This document shows positions 54,270-63,103 of a DNA stretch of 64,000 bases, piece after piece (positions within the stretch are counted from its first letter, which is position 1; every line of letters begins with the position of its first letter). The notes under the pieces are model-generated. The model had not been told where the DNA came from, did not search any database, and worked only from the letters and a program-made list of their open reading frames with translations. Both the position numbers and the translations under genes were made by a program. Source of the stretch: DASQPR01 sp963797675 (GTDB lineage: Bacteria > Actinomycetota > Actinomycetes > Mycobacteriales > Micromonosporaceae); the NCBI GenBank assembly GCA_963797675.1, contig CAWCQQ010000006.1, positions 496,001-560,000 on the forward strand, read 5' to 3'.

Positions 54270-55519
54270 GACGATGCCGTCTGGTAGAAGCCGGGCCCGT
54301 CCAGGAAACGGATCGTGCCGAAGTCACGCTGGACGATCTCCTCGACGCGATGCGTGAGATTGATGATCATCGGGCAGGTCATGTCGTCGATCGTCCGGCG
54401 CAGCCGGCCGCCCGGCGAGACCAGCGTGCGGATGTCGTTGAGGCTCTCCAACTGCTCGATCACGCCCAGCTTCGGGTACGACGTCAGCGGTGCGTCCACA
54501 TCGGACACCATCATCGCGCTCACCCAATGCCGGTCGAGCTGGTAGTCGTCCTTCCACCGGGCGGCGAAGCGATCCGGCTGCACGTACGCGTCGACCAGCC
54601 AGTCGAGCTGGGACTCGCCGGTGCAGATCTGCGCGTAGTACGGCATGTCCAGGCCGGCCATTCGGGCGCCGACCTCGACCAGGCACGGCCCGTCCGGCGT
54701 GCGCTTGATCTCCAGATGCGCGGCGCCGTGCAGGATGCCCAGCGCGTCGAGCACGTCGAATGCGTACGGGACGATGGCGTCCTGCACCTCGCCGTGGCGC
54801 GGCAGCAGCCGGATGCCGTTGGTCAGATCGGTGATGCCGTTCGCGGTGATCTTCTCGTACATCCAGATGTCGGTCACGTGGTGCTGGCCGTGGCGGCTCA
54901 CCGTGTTCACCACGTACTCGCCGCCGACCAGGTACTCCTGCGCCACCACCGCGTCGTTGCGGGTGGAGAACACGTTCTCCGCGCCGAGCACCGCGTGGTA
55001 GCCGGCGACGGCCTGCGCCGGGGTGTCACAGAACGAGACGCCGTCGCCGGCCGCGCTGCGGATCGGTTTGACCACGATGCGGCCGCCGATCTCTCGGTGC
55101 CAGGCGGCGAGATGGTCGGCGTCGCGGACCAGGATCTGCCGGGTCGCCCGCAGGCCGGCCGCGCGGAGCGTCTCGATCTGGACGTACTTGTCCCGCCGGG
55201 CGGTGCTGTGCGCGGTGCCGTTGGTGAGGAATCCCATCGCTTCGCTGATCTCGTCGGCGAACTCCACGCCACCCTCGCCGCCGGCGATCACCGCCTCCGG
55301 CTGGTACGCCGCGATCGCCCGGATCGTGGCGTCCAGATCGCCGGTGTGCACGATGTTCGCCGCGTACGGCGAGAGGTCGAAGTTGCTCTGGTAGACCAGC
55401 GGCGGCTCCGGCGTGCTCTGCACCCGGATCACCTGGTAGCCGGCCTTGTGAAACTCCGGCGCCAGGCGGCGCGTCGGCGAATAGGCGTCGACGATGACGA
55501 CGTTCTTGTGCGCGCTCAT
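54266..55519 (-). CDS. ATP-grasp ligase (L-amino acid ligase-like)
   Basis: The protein has 417 residues. N-terminal Rossmann-like VVIVDAYSPTRRLAPEF, then ATP-grasp motifs VVKPIRSAAGDGVSF, VVAQEYLVGGEYVVN, HLEIKRTPDGPCLVEVGARM. This matches BacD/DdaF-type enzymes that make dipeptides or amides with ADP release. ATG 55519 opens the minus-strand operon; the repeat array at 55573-55633 lies just upstream. Substrates unknown. Confidence 0.87.
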   Translation of the reverse strand: MSAHKNVVIVDAYSPTRRLAPEFHKAGYQVIRVQSTPEPPLVYQSNFDLSPYAANIVHTGDLDATIRAIAAYQPEAVIAGGEGGVEFADEISEAMGFLTNGTAHSTARRDKYVQIETLRAAGLRATRQILVRDADHLAAWHREIGGRIVVKPIRSAAGDGVSFCDTPAQAVAGYHAVLGAENVFSTRNDAVVAQEYLVGGEYVVNTVSRHGQHHVTDIWMYEKITANGITDLTNGIRLLPRHGEVQDAIVPYAFDVLDALGILHGAAHLEIKRTPDGPCLVEVGARMAGLDMPYYAQICTGESQLDWLVDAYVQPDRFAARWKDDYQLDRHWVSAMMVSDVDAPLTSYPKLGVIEQLESLNDIRTLVSPGGRLRRTIDDMTCPMIINLTHRVEEIVQRDFGTIRFLDGPGFYQTASS

Positions 55520-55572
55520 AGGTCACCCATCTAGCGAAGCGCCAGGACGGTACGAGTCTGGCGAGCGCCCCC

Positions 55573-55633
55573 ACAGATCCACTACAGATCCACTGTGTGC
55601 AGTCCGCATCGGATCTGCAGCGAATCTGTAGTG
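55573..55633. promoter_or_regulatory. Symmetric operator array in the divergent cluster promoter
   Basis: ACAGATC at 55573 and again at 55584 (11-bp period) on the plus strand, facing GGATCTGC at 55611 and GAATCTGT at 55622 (also 11-bp period). CACTACAGATCC (55580-55591) is an 11-of-12 inverted match to 55622-55633. Heptamers with 11-bp period are typical SARP sites. It lies between the two divergent ATP-grasp operons. Confidence 0.65.
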
Positions 55634-55705
55634 CCCGTTGCGAGACTCGGTGCCGTCTTCCGCCGTCGTCACGGCGGGCCTCCCGCCGGATTGGATTGGT
55701 GAACG

Positions 55706-56701
55706 ATGACTGAGTCCATGAGCACGCTGCAGAGGATGTGCTGGGTCTTTCCCGACCGCGAGTCGACCCGTACGGCGGCGAAGTGGAACGCGGCGTTCTG
55801 GAGCACGTACCAGGAGGTGGCGAAGGACGTCGGGCTCACCTACGAGCGGATCACGCCGGAGTCCATCACGGTGGACGCGCTCGACATCCGCCACCCGAAG
55901 GTGTACGTCGACGGCGAGCGCGTGACCCCGCAGGACACGCTGTTCGTCACGTCGCCGTACACGCTGCCGTACCAGATGGTCGACGCGTTCAACCAGCTCA
56001 CCGTCTACACGGTGCTGGAGCAGGCCGGCTTCTACCTGCCGCATCCGACGATGTTCGCGACCATCGGCAACGACAAGCTGGCCACGCTGCTGTTCTTCAA
56101 GGACTCCCCGATCCCGCCGATCCCGACCGTACGCATCACCGCCGGCCGTGACCTGCTCTACGACGAGTACACGTCGGCGATCGAGAACCTGCCGTACCCG
56201 GCGTTCGTCAAGCCGGCCGGGTGGATGGCGGCCCGCGGCATTAACCTCGCGCACGACTCGCACGACGTCCGCGGCCTGTTGAGCCTGGCCCAGGGTGGCG
56301 ACACCACGATGGTGTTCCAGCCCTACCTCGGCAAGGGCACGATCGACTTCCGGGTGCACGTGATCGACGGAAAACCGAGTACGACGCTGGTTCGCGCGCC
56401 CGGCGACGGCGCGATCTACCCGCAGTTCACCACGGGTGCGAAGCTGCACTACACGACGATGCCGGCGGAACTCGCGTCCACGATCGACTACCTGGTCGCG
56501 AAGCTGCCGATTCCGTACTTCTGCGCCGACTTCCTCTTCGACGGCGAACGGTTCTGGCTCTCCGAGATCGAGCCGGACGGCGCCATCATCTGCCCCAACG
56601 CCTCGGATCCCGAGGTCGTCGGCTTGCAGCGGCAATTGATCAAAGACCGTTTCCTCGCGTACCGCAGGGTGCACGCGCAACTGCATGGGAGTGCCGAGTG
56701 A
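55706..56701 (+). CDS. ATP-grasp ligase (RimK/glutathione synthetase-like)
   Basis: The protein has 331 residues. It has LFVTSPYTLPYQMVDAFNQL, IGNDKLATLLFF, AFVKPAGWMAARGINL (ATP loop), FQPYLGKGTIDFRVHVIDG and FWLSEIEPDGAI (metal site). It is the first gene of the plus-strand operon. ATG 55706 is used; an ATG four codons later is possible. Substrates unknown; a third amide-forming ligase in the cluster. Confidence 0.82.
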   Translation: MTESMSTLQRMCWVFPDRESTRTAAKWNAAFWSTYQEVAKDVGLTYERITPESITVDALDIRHPKVYVDGERVTPQDTLFVTSPYTLPYQMVDAFNQLTVYTVLEQAGFYLPHPTMFATIGNDKLATLLFFKDSPIPPIPTVRITAGRDLLYDEYTSAIENLPYPAFVKPAGWMAARGINLAHDSHDVRGLLSLAQGGDTTMVFQPYLGKGTIDFRVHVIDGKPSTTLVRAPGDGAIYPQFTTGAKLHYTTMPAELASTIDYLVAKLPIPYFCADFLFDGERFWLSEIEPDGAIICPNASDPEVVGLQRQLIKDRFLAYRRVHAQLHGSAE

Positions 56702-57921
56702 TGTCCGAATTCTTCTCCGCCACGCCGCTGGGTCTGAACACGGCCCGGGAGATGCTGGCGAAGCTCCGGTCGGTGCCGGGCCTCGGCGAGCGTTACGCCG
56801 ACATCGTCTCGCTGGACAGCCTCGAGGACCTGGTGCACGTACCGCTGATGCGCAAGGACGACCTCAACGTCGCGCTCGAGTTCCTCAAGCCGAAGGCGCA
56901 GCACGGCGCCACCTGGACGTTCCAGAGCGGCGGCAGCACCGGTTCGCCGAAGCTGGGGTACGCGCCGACCGGCCTCTACATGGCCGAGGTCTACGAGCAG
57001 TGGAAGCCGCTCGGCCCGGACGACATCTTCGTCAACGCCTGGGGTGCCGGCAAACTCTGGGGCGCCCACTACCTGATGGGCGCGTACGCCGACCTGACCG
57101 GCTGCACCGGCATCGGCCTGGGCGCGGTCAACCGCACCGAATACGACGTCTGGCTCGCGTTCTTCGCCGACCGCCACGTCACGTCGATCGGCGGTACGCC
57201 CAGCGTGCTGCGCCCGATCTTCGGCCGGGCCCGGGAGATCGGCATCAAGCTGCCGGACCTGCGTTCGGTGCTGTGGCTCGGCGAGGCCTGGAATCCGGGG
57301 CTGGACGAGGACATGCCGTCGGTCGCGCCGGACGCCCGCCGCTGGGGCACGTTCGGCAGCACCGAGACGTGGATCGTCGGCACGAACACCCCGGACTGCG
57401 CGCACGACACCTGGCATCCGCTGCCGTCGCAGCTCGTGCACGTCGGCGAGAACCAGTTCCTGGACTTCACGTCGCTCAAGCCGCACGGCCTCAACCCGGT
57501 GCTGCGCTACCAGACCGGCGACGCCGGTGAGTGGGTGACGTGCACGTGCGGCGTACCGGACCGGGCCTTCCGGGTGCTCGGGCGCCGTGACGGCGAGGTC
57601 AAGTTCCGCGGCCTGCTGCTCAACGCCGATGCGATGGTCGCGGAGGTGACGAAGCTGTCCGGTGTCTCGATGGTTCAGCTCGTGATCACCGAGTACGCAT
57701 CCCGGGGCAGCGTCCTCGAGGTGCTCGTGGTGCCCGGGCGGGATGCGCCGTCCGATCTCGCCGACCGGGTCCGCAAGCACATCCTCGACTCGTCGTTCGG
57801 CGGTCCGAGTACGGCGTTCCACCGCGACCCCGAGGCGCTCGGCGTCCGGCTGGTCGAGGCGCTGATCGCCAACGAACGGACCGGCAAGACCTCGAACCTG
57901 ATCCAACGGCAGGAATCATGA
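56701..57921 (+). CDS. PaaK-like adenylate-forming ligase
   Basis: The protein has 406 residues. VPLMRKDDL, FQSGGSTGSPK (phosphate loop), FGSTETWI, LRYQTGDAGEW and RRDGEVKFRGLLLN are hallmarks of phenylacetate-CoA-ligase-like ANL enzymes. Relatives act in phenazine and other antibiotic pathways (EhpF/EhpG type). ATG 56701 shares its A with the preceding TGA (TGATG), with GGGAG 8 bases upstream. Substrate unknown, likely a carboxylic acid. Confidence 0.83.
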   Translation: MSEFFSATPLGLNTAREMLAKLRSVPGLGERYADIVSLDSLEDLVHVPLMRKDDLNVALEFLKPKAQHGATWTFQSGGSTGSPKLGYAPTGLYMAEVYEQWKPLGPDDIFVNAWGAGKLWGAHYLMGAYADLTGCTGIGLGAVNRTEYDVWLAFFADRHVTSIGGTPSVLRPIFGRAREIGIKLPDLRSVLWLGEAWNPGLDEDMPSVAPDARRWGTFGSTETWIVGTNTPDCAHDTWHPLPSQLVHVGENQFLDFTSLKPHGLNPVLRYQTGDAGEWVTCTCGVPDRAFRVLGRRDGEVKFRGLLLNADAMVAEVTKLSGVSMVQLVITEYASRGSVLEVLVVPGRDAPSDLADRVRKHILDSSFGGPSTAFHRDPEALGVRLVEALIANERTGKTSNLIQRQES

Positions 57922-59237
57922 CCGACACCGTCATCGTCGCCGAGTCGCCGGCGCCCCCGGCTCCGCGCGGATTCGCCAAAGGCCTCGGACGAGAGTTCAA
58001 CCTGCTCTGGCTCGGCCAGTCGGTCAGCAACGTCGGCGACAAGATCAACCAGTTCGTCATCCCGGCGGTTCTACTGCTGCTCCTGCACGCGTCGGCGTTC
58101 CAGATCGGCCTGGTGGGCATGGCGCAGTACGCGGCGATTCCGCTGCTCAGCCTGCTCGCCGGCGGTCTGGTGGACCGCTGGGATCTGCGCTGGTCACTGA
58201 TCTGGTGCGACCTGATCCGCTGCGGCACCGTCGCGCTGATCCCGCTCGGGTACTGGCTGCACTTCCTGTCCGTACCGCTGGTCTTCGCCGTGGTGGCGGT
58301 CGCGAACGCGACGTCGGTGTTCTTCAACATCGCCTACACCGCGACGATCTCGGCGACCGTACCGCCCGAGGCGCGGGTCGACGCCTACTCGCACATGGAG
58401 TCCAGCCGGACTGTCGCCGAGGTGGTCGGCCCGGCCGTCGCCAGCGGCGTGTACGTGCTGATGGGAGCGTTCTCGCTGCTGATCGACGCCGGCACGTTCC
58501 TGTTCTCGGCGATGAACATCCGAGCCATGCGCCCGTACGCGAAGCGGGTCATCCACACCGACTCGATGCGCACCCGCATCGGCATCGGCATGCGGCTGAA
58601 CTGGAACGACCGGATCCTGCGCGGCACGGTGATGGGCGCGACGCTGCTGAACATGGGCGGCCCGATCTTCGTGACCGTGCTGCCGATCCTCGCCTACCGC
58701 GGCCTCGGCCTGTCGGTCGGCCAGCTCGGCACCGTGATGTCGATCGCGGCCGTGTTCGCGGTGCTCGGCGCGCTCGTCGCCCGGCGGGTCACGAAGTTCA
58801 TCGGCCCGGCCCGGATGGTCGCCTGGTCGGTGTTCCTGCACTGCTTCGTCGGCCTCGGCATTCTGCTCGCCCCGGCGCTGCCGTCGGCGATCGTGCTGTG
58901 CGTCGTGCTGTCGTTCTACGGCGTGTTCATGGTGTGGTTCAACGTCAGCGGCGCGGCGATCCGCCAGGCCCGCGTACCGGCCGCGAATCAGGCCATCTCG
59001 CAGGGTGTATTCCGGACCGTGACCTGGGGCGTGATCCCGTTCGCGGCGCTGCTCGGCGGCATCCTCGTGCAGCTGCTGACGCCGCACTTCGGTGTGCTCG
59101 ACGCGGCGAAGATCGCGATGGTGGCCGGCACGCTGATGGGCGTGCTGTTCGCGTGGATCCCGCTCGCGCCGATCCAGTCGTGGCTCACCCAGGAGAAGCA
59201 GGAAGCGGAACGCGCCGAGTTGGTGGCCGCGTCATGA
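57918..59237 (+). CDS. MFS transporter, probable product exporter
   Basis: The protein has 439 residues and about 12 helices. LLWLGQSVSNVGDKINQFVIP opens the first helix and GLVDRWDLRWSLIWCD is the loop 2-3 motif. ATG 57918 overlaps the PaaK-like stop as ATGA, so it belongs to the cluster operon and probably exports the product or gives self-resistance. Confidence 0.88.
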   Translation: MTDTVIVAESPAPPAPRGFAKGLGREFNLLWLGQSVSNVGDKINQFVIPAVLLLLLHASAFQIGLVGMAQYAAIPLLSLLAGGLVDRWDLRWSLIWCDLIRCGTVALIPLGYWLHFLSVPLVFAVVAVANATSVFFNIAYTATISATVPPEARVDAYSHMESSRTVAEVVGPAVASGVYVLMGAFSLLIDAGTFLFSAMNIRAMRPYAKRVIHTDSMRTRIGIGMRLNWNDRILRGTVMGATLLNMGGPIFVTVLPILAYRGLGLSVGQLGTVMSIAAVFAVLGALVARRVTKFIGPARMVAWSVFLHCFVGLGILLAPALPSAIVLCVVLSFYGVFMVWFNVSGAAIRQARVPAANQAISQGVFRTVTWGVIPFAALLGGILVQLLTPHFGVLDAAKIAMVAGTLMGVLFAWIPLAPIQSWLTQEKQEAERAELVAAS

Positions 59238-60106
59238 CCCCGGTCCTGCTGATCACCGGCACCTCGTCCGGCATCGGCCTGGAGAGCGCAATTGCCGCCG
59301 CCGCGGCCGGATACACCACGGTCGCCACGATGCGGCACCTCGACAAGAGTGAACCGCTGCGCAAGGCGGCCGCCGACGCCGGCGTGACGCTGGACATCCG
59401 TCGGCTCGACGTGACCGACCAGGCGTCGATCGACGTGTGCTTCGCCGACGTCATCGCCGCGTACGGGCGGCTGGACGTACTGGTCAACAACGCGGGCATC
59501 GGCAACACGTTCGCGACGATCGAGACCTGCCCGATGGAGGAGTTCCGGCGCAACATCGAGGTGAACTTCTTCGGCGTGGTCGCGGCGACCAAAGCGGCGC
59601 TGCCGCATCTACGGGAAAGCCGGGGCCGGATCGTCACGATGGGCAGCACCCGGGGCCTGATCGGGCAGCCGTTCAACGAGGGCTACTCGTCGTCGAAGTT
59701 CGCGGTCGAGGGCTTCATGGAGAGCCTCGCCCCGACCGCGTACGGCATGGGAGTCACGCTCGTGCTGGTCGAGCCCGGCCCGGTGGCCAGCTCGTTCGGC
59801 GCGAACACCGGCGTGACCTGGGACGGCCTGATGGCGGAGGCCGGCCCGTACGCCGACGTGCTGCTGCCCTATCTCGAATGGGTCAAGCGCACCGGCTGGC
59901 CCGGCATCCAGACCCCGCAGCAGGTGGCCGAGGTCGTGCTGCGAGCGATCACCGATCCGGCGCCGCCGTTTCGGATCATGACGAGCGGCTGGGCCGAGGA
60001 GTACGCGCGGATCAAGCTCGCCGACCCGCACGGCGACATCGTGCAGTCGATGGCCCGGTCCTGGTTCCGGCCGCCGTCGGCCCCGACCACCCCGAAGGCG
60101 GAGTGA
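59234..60106 (+). CDS. Short-chain dehydrogenase/reductase
   Basis: The protein has 290 residues. LLITGTSSGIGLESA, LVNNAGIGNTF, TMGSTRGLIGQPFNEGYSSSK (Ser-Tyr-Lys) give a classical SDR. ATG 59234 overlaps the MFS stop as ATGA; the reading frame continues upstream into the MFS gene but that is a shadow. Likely reduces or oxidises a pathway intermediate. Confidence 0.9.
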   Translation: MTPVLLITGTSSGIGLESAIAAAAAGYTTVATMRHLDKSEPLRKAAADAGVTLDIRRLDVTDQASIDVCFADVIAAYGRLDVLVNNAGIGNTFATIETCPMEEFRRNIEVNFFGVVAATKAALPHLRESRGRIVTMGSTRGLIGQPFNEGYSSSKFAVEGFMESLAPTAYGMGVTLVLVEPGPVASSFGANTGVTWDGLMAEAGPYADVLLPYLEWVKRTGWPGIQTPQQVAEVVLRAITDPAPPFRIMTSGWAEEYARIKLADPHGDIVQSMARSWFRPPSAPTTPKAE

Positions 60107-60113
60107 GGCCATC

Positions 60114-61565
60114 ATGTCGATCGTCACCGAATCGATGGACCTGGTCGACGCCGTCGCCGTCGCGGTACGCGACCATCCGTACCGGTCCGCGATCGTCCAC
60201 AACGGCGTCGCGCTGACCTACGCCGAACTTGACGAGCGCGTACAGGCGACGGCGCGCGCGCTGGGCGCCGGTCCCCGGGTCGTCGGCGTGCTGGCTCACC
60301 GGTCGCCGGAGACCGTGATCGCGCTGCTGGGCGTCCTTGCCGCCGGTGGCGCGTACTGCCCGATCGATCCGTCGTTCCCGGCTCCACGACGCCAGGAGAT
60401 GATCGAGGCGGCCGGCTGCCGGCTGCTCGGCGACATCGTCTCGGCGACCGACACGCTCCCGGCGCCGGACCCGGACGATCCGGCGTACGTGCTGTTCACC
60501 TCCGGTTCGACCGGGCAGCCGAAGCCCGTCGTGACGCCTCGGCGCGCGATCGGGACCACGGTCGCGTCACTGCGCGATCTGTTCGCGATCGATCCGAGCG
60601 ATCGGGTCCTGCAATTCGCGTCGCTCAACTGGGACACCTGCTTCGAGGAGATCCTGCCGGCGCTGACCGGCGGCGCCGCGTTGGTCTTCGACGACGAGGC
60701 GTACACCGGTTCGTTGCCACGGTTCCTGCGCGCGATCGAGGCGCAGCAGATCACCGTGCTCGATCTGCCGACCGCGTTCTGGCACGAGTTGGTCCGCCAT
60801 CTCGCCGAGGACGGCTCGTCGATCCCGGACTGCGTACGCCTGATGATCATCGGCGGTGAAGCGGCGAACCCGGCCCGGGTGGCGGACTGGCACCGGCTGG
60901 GCCACCGGCATGTCCGGCTGCTCAACACGTACGGCTGTACCGAGACCACGTTGATCACGCACGCGATCGATCTCACCGGCACCGAGACCCGGGTGCCGAT
61001 CGGCCGCGCGCTGCCGCACGTCCGGGAGCTGATCACCGACGAGGGTGAGTTGCTGATCGGCGGGCCGGCGATCGCGTCCGGCTATCTCGGGCGACCGGAG
61101 GCGACGGCCGAGCGGTTCGTCGAGCACGCCGGTGTGCGCTACTTCCGCACCGGAGACCGGGTCACTCGGACCGGCGACGGCACGCTTTTCCACGAGGGAC
61201 GGCTGGATCATGCGGTGAAGATCCGGGGAGTCCGCGTCGATCCGGGCGAGGTGGAGGCCCGGATCACCGAACATCCGGCGGTCGCGGCCGCCGCCGTGAT
61301 CGGGGTGACGCTGGCCGGCCGGACCGCGCTGATCGCCTACGTCGTCGGTGCACCCGGTGAGGATCTGTCGGCCTGGCTGCGCGAGCGCGTACCGGCGCAT
61401 CTGGTGCCGAGCCAGATCACGTTCGTCGGCGAACTCGTTGCCACGTCGAGCGGCAAGACCGACCGGGCCGCGACGCACCGCCGATACGCAGCCGAGCACG
61501 GATCAGCATCCGAGCACCGACCAGCATCCGAGAGCCGACCAGCATCCAGGGAGACAGCGCGATGA
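60114..61565 (+). CDS. Free-standing NRPS adenylation domain, predicted beta-lysine-like specificity
   Basis: The protein has 483 residues. Core motifs: LFTSGSTGQPK (A3), NTYGCTE (A5), YFRTGD (A7), GRLDHAVKIRG (A8) and SSGKTDR (A10). Hand alignment to GrsA gives pocket residues DTEDIGTLIK. The code I recall for beta-lysine is DTEDVGTMVK (7 of 10 identical, the rest conservative), and Glu239 itself suggests a basic side chain. It would load the PCP encoded next; their genes overlap as ATGA. The C-terminal tail is an 18-bp tandem repeat. Confidence 0.85.
   Translation: MSIVTESMDLVDAVAVAVRDHPYRSAIVHNGVALTYAELDERVQATARALGAGPRVVGVLAHRSPETVIALLGVLAAGGAYCPIDPSFPAPRRQEMIEAAGCRLLGDIVSATDTLPAPDPDDPAYVLFTSGSTGQPKPVVTPRRAIGTTVASLRDLFAIDPSDRVLQFASLNWDTCFEEILPALTGGAALVFDDEAYTGSLPRFLRAIEAQQITVLDLPTAFWHELVRHLAEDGSSIPDCVRLMIIGGEAANPARVADWHRLGHRHVRLLNTYGCTETTLITHAIDLTGTETRVPIGRALPHVRELITDEGELLIGGPAIASGYLGRPEATAERFVEHAGVRYFRTGDRVTRTGDGTLFHEGRLDHAVKIRGVRVDPGEVEARITEHPAVAAAAVIGVTLAGRTALIAYVVGAPGEDLSAWLRERVPAHLVPSQITFVGELVATSSGKTDRAATHRRYAAEHGSASEHRPASESRPASRETAR
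61494..61547 (+). repeat. Three tandem 18-bp repeats in the adenylation gene tail
   Basis: Units at 61494, 61512 and 61530, each ending GACCAGCATCC or GATCAGCATCC, encode a low-complexity EHRPAS-type tail before the carrier-protein gene. Confidence 0.8.
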
Positions 61566-61783
61566 CCGTCGATGAAGTGATGGACGTCTACTGCGACGTT
61601 TTGGAGACCACCGGGATCACGCCGGACTCCGATTTCTTCGCGTTCGGCGGCGACTCGCTGCTGGCCACACGCGTACTCAGCGCGGTCGCCCGGCGTACCA
61701 CCATTGAACTGTCCTTTGACGACTTCCTGCTCGCGCCGACGCCGAACGCGCTGGCCAAGCGGATCGAAAGCGTGCTCGCGTGA
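61562..61783 (+). CDS. Free-standing peptidyl/acyl carrier protein
   Basis: The protein has 73 residues. FFAFGGDSLLATRV holds the phosphopantetheine serine. ATG 61562 overlaps the adenylation stop and its own TGA overlaps the amine oxidase GTG, so A domain, carrier and oxidase are made together. This suggests oxidation of the aminoacyl group while bound to the carrier, or just after release. Confidence 0.93.
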   Translation: MTVDEVMDVYCDVLETTGITPDSDFFAFGGDSLLATRVLSAVARRTTIELSFDDFLLAPTPNALAKRIESVLA

Positions 61784-63093
61784 ACGTCGTCGTGGTCGGC
61801 GCGGGCCTGGCCGGGCTGAGCGCGGCCGAGCGGCTGACCGCACGCGGCGTGGCAGTGACCGTGATCGAGGCCCGCGACCGCGTCGGCGGCCGCACGCACG
61901 GCATCGAGGTCGCGCCGGGTAGCTGGGTCGACGCCGGGGCCGCCTACCTCGGCGACCGGCATACCAGCCTCACGGCGTTGATGGCCCAGCTGGACGTGAA
62001 GGCGACACCGACCGGCATGTTCGGGGACAGCCGCTTCGAACTGGGCCACGGCGACGAGACCCGCCCGGGACGGTTTCCGCCGCTGAACGCGGTCGCGCTC
62101 GGCGGCCTGTTCGACCTGCTGTCAGACCTGGTCAAAGAGGTGCGGGCGGACGCGCCGTGGCTGACACCGGACGCGGACTACCTGGACAACACGACCGTCG
62201 CGGAGTGGGCCGAACGGCACCTCGCGCACCCGGACGCCCGGCTGTTCCTGCCGCTGTTCCTGGGCGAGATGATGGCCGCCGACCCGGCCGACATCTCGGT
62301 CCTGCACATGGCGTTCTACCTGCGCTCGGGCGGCGGTCTGCGCTATTTGAACGCCTTCGCCGGCGGTGCCCAGCAGGACCGGGTCGACGGGGGAGCGCAC
62401 CAACTCTGCGAACGGTTGGCCGCGCCGCTCGACATCCGGCTCGATGCCCCGGCACGCGCGATCCACAGCCACCCCGGCGGCGTCACGATCCGCACCGATG
62501 CCGGCGAGTACCGGGCAGACGCCGTCGTGGTCGCGCTGCCACCGCGTCTCGCGGATCAGATCGACTTCGCGCCCCTTTTACCGGTACGCCGATCCGGGCC
62601 CCGTACCGCGCCGGGCTGCGCCGTCAAGGTGCACCTGGTCTACCCGGAACCGCTGTGGCGCGAGTACGGGCTGTCCGGCTGGTCGGTCAACGCGCACGGC
62701 CCGCTGCTGTCCACCGTCGACGACTCACCGGCCGGCGGCGCGGTCGGCGTCCTGACCGGCTTCGTCACCGGCGCCGAAGCCCACCGGTTCGCCGCGCTTC
62801 CCGGCCCGGCGCAGCGTGCCGCGGCCGAGGAGCAGGCGGCACGACTGTTCCCGCAACTGCCGGTGCCGATCGGATTCCACGTCACCGACTGGGTGAACGA
62901 GGAGTTCAGCCGGGGTTGCTACGCCGCCCTGTTCGGACCGGGCGACTGGGTCCGGCTCGGCCCGCACCTGACCACGCCGCACGGCCGCGTGCACTGGGCC
63001 GGGACCGAGACCAGCACGGAGTTCTTCGGGCTGATGGAGGGCGCGATCCGCTCCGGCCATCGGGCCGCCAACGAAATTCTCACCACCATCTAA
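61780..63093 (+). CDS. FAD-dependent amine oxidase (monoamine oxidase-like)
   Basis: The protein has 437 residues. VVVVGAGLAGLSAAERL and EARDRVGGRTHG bind FAD; GRVHWAGTETSTEFFG and GLMEGAIRSGHRAA close the FAD site. RGCYAALFGPG (Cys about 380) matches the place of the GGCY cysteine that carries flavin covalently in human monoamine oxidases. It would oxidise an amine to an imine or aldehyde. GTG 61780 overlaps the carrier-protein stop. Confidence 0.88.
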   Translation: MNVVVVGAGLAGLSAAERLTARGVAVTVIEARDRVGGRTHGIEVAPGSWVDAGAAYLGDRHTSLTALMAQLDVKATPTGMFGDSRFELGHGDETRPGRFPPLNAVALGGLFDLLSDLVKEVRADAPWLTPDADYLDNTTVAEWAERHLAHPDARLFLPLFLGEMMAADPADISVLHMAFYLRSGGGLRYLNAFAGGAQQDRVDGGAHQLCERLAAPLDIRLDAPARAIHSHPGGVTIRTDAGEYRADAVVVALPPRLADQIDFAPLLPVRRSGPRTAPGCAVKVHLVYPEPLWREYGLSGWSVNAHGPLLSTVDDSPAGGAVGVLTGFVTGAEAHRFAALPGPAQRAAAEEQAARLFPQLPVPIGFHVTDWVNEEFSRGCYAALFGPGDWVRLGPHLTTPHGRVHWAGTETSTEFFGLMEGAIRSGHRAANEILTTI

Positions 63094-63103
63094 GGAGGTC
63101 GCG

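Noticed and set aside
58205..59233. A long plus-strand frame leading into the SDR at 59234
   Set aside because: It is a shadow of the MFS gene, rich in Arg and Pro. The SDR N-terminus (TPVLLITGTSSGIG) fixes the start at 59234.
61494..61547. Three 18-bp repeats as a small CRISPR-like or regulatory array
   Set aside because: The units are contiguous without spacers, in frame, and encode a low-complexity tail of the adenylation protein.
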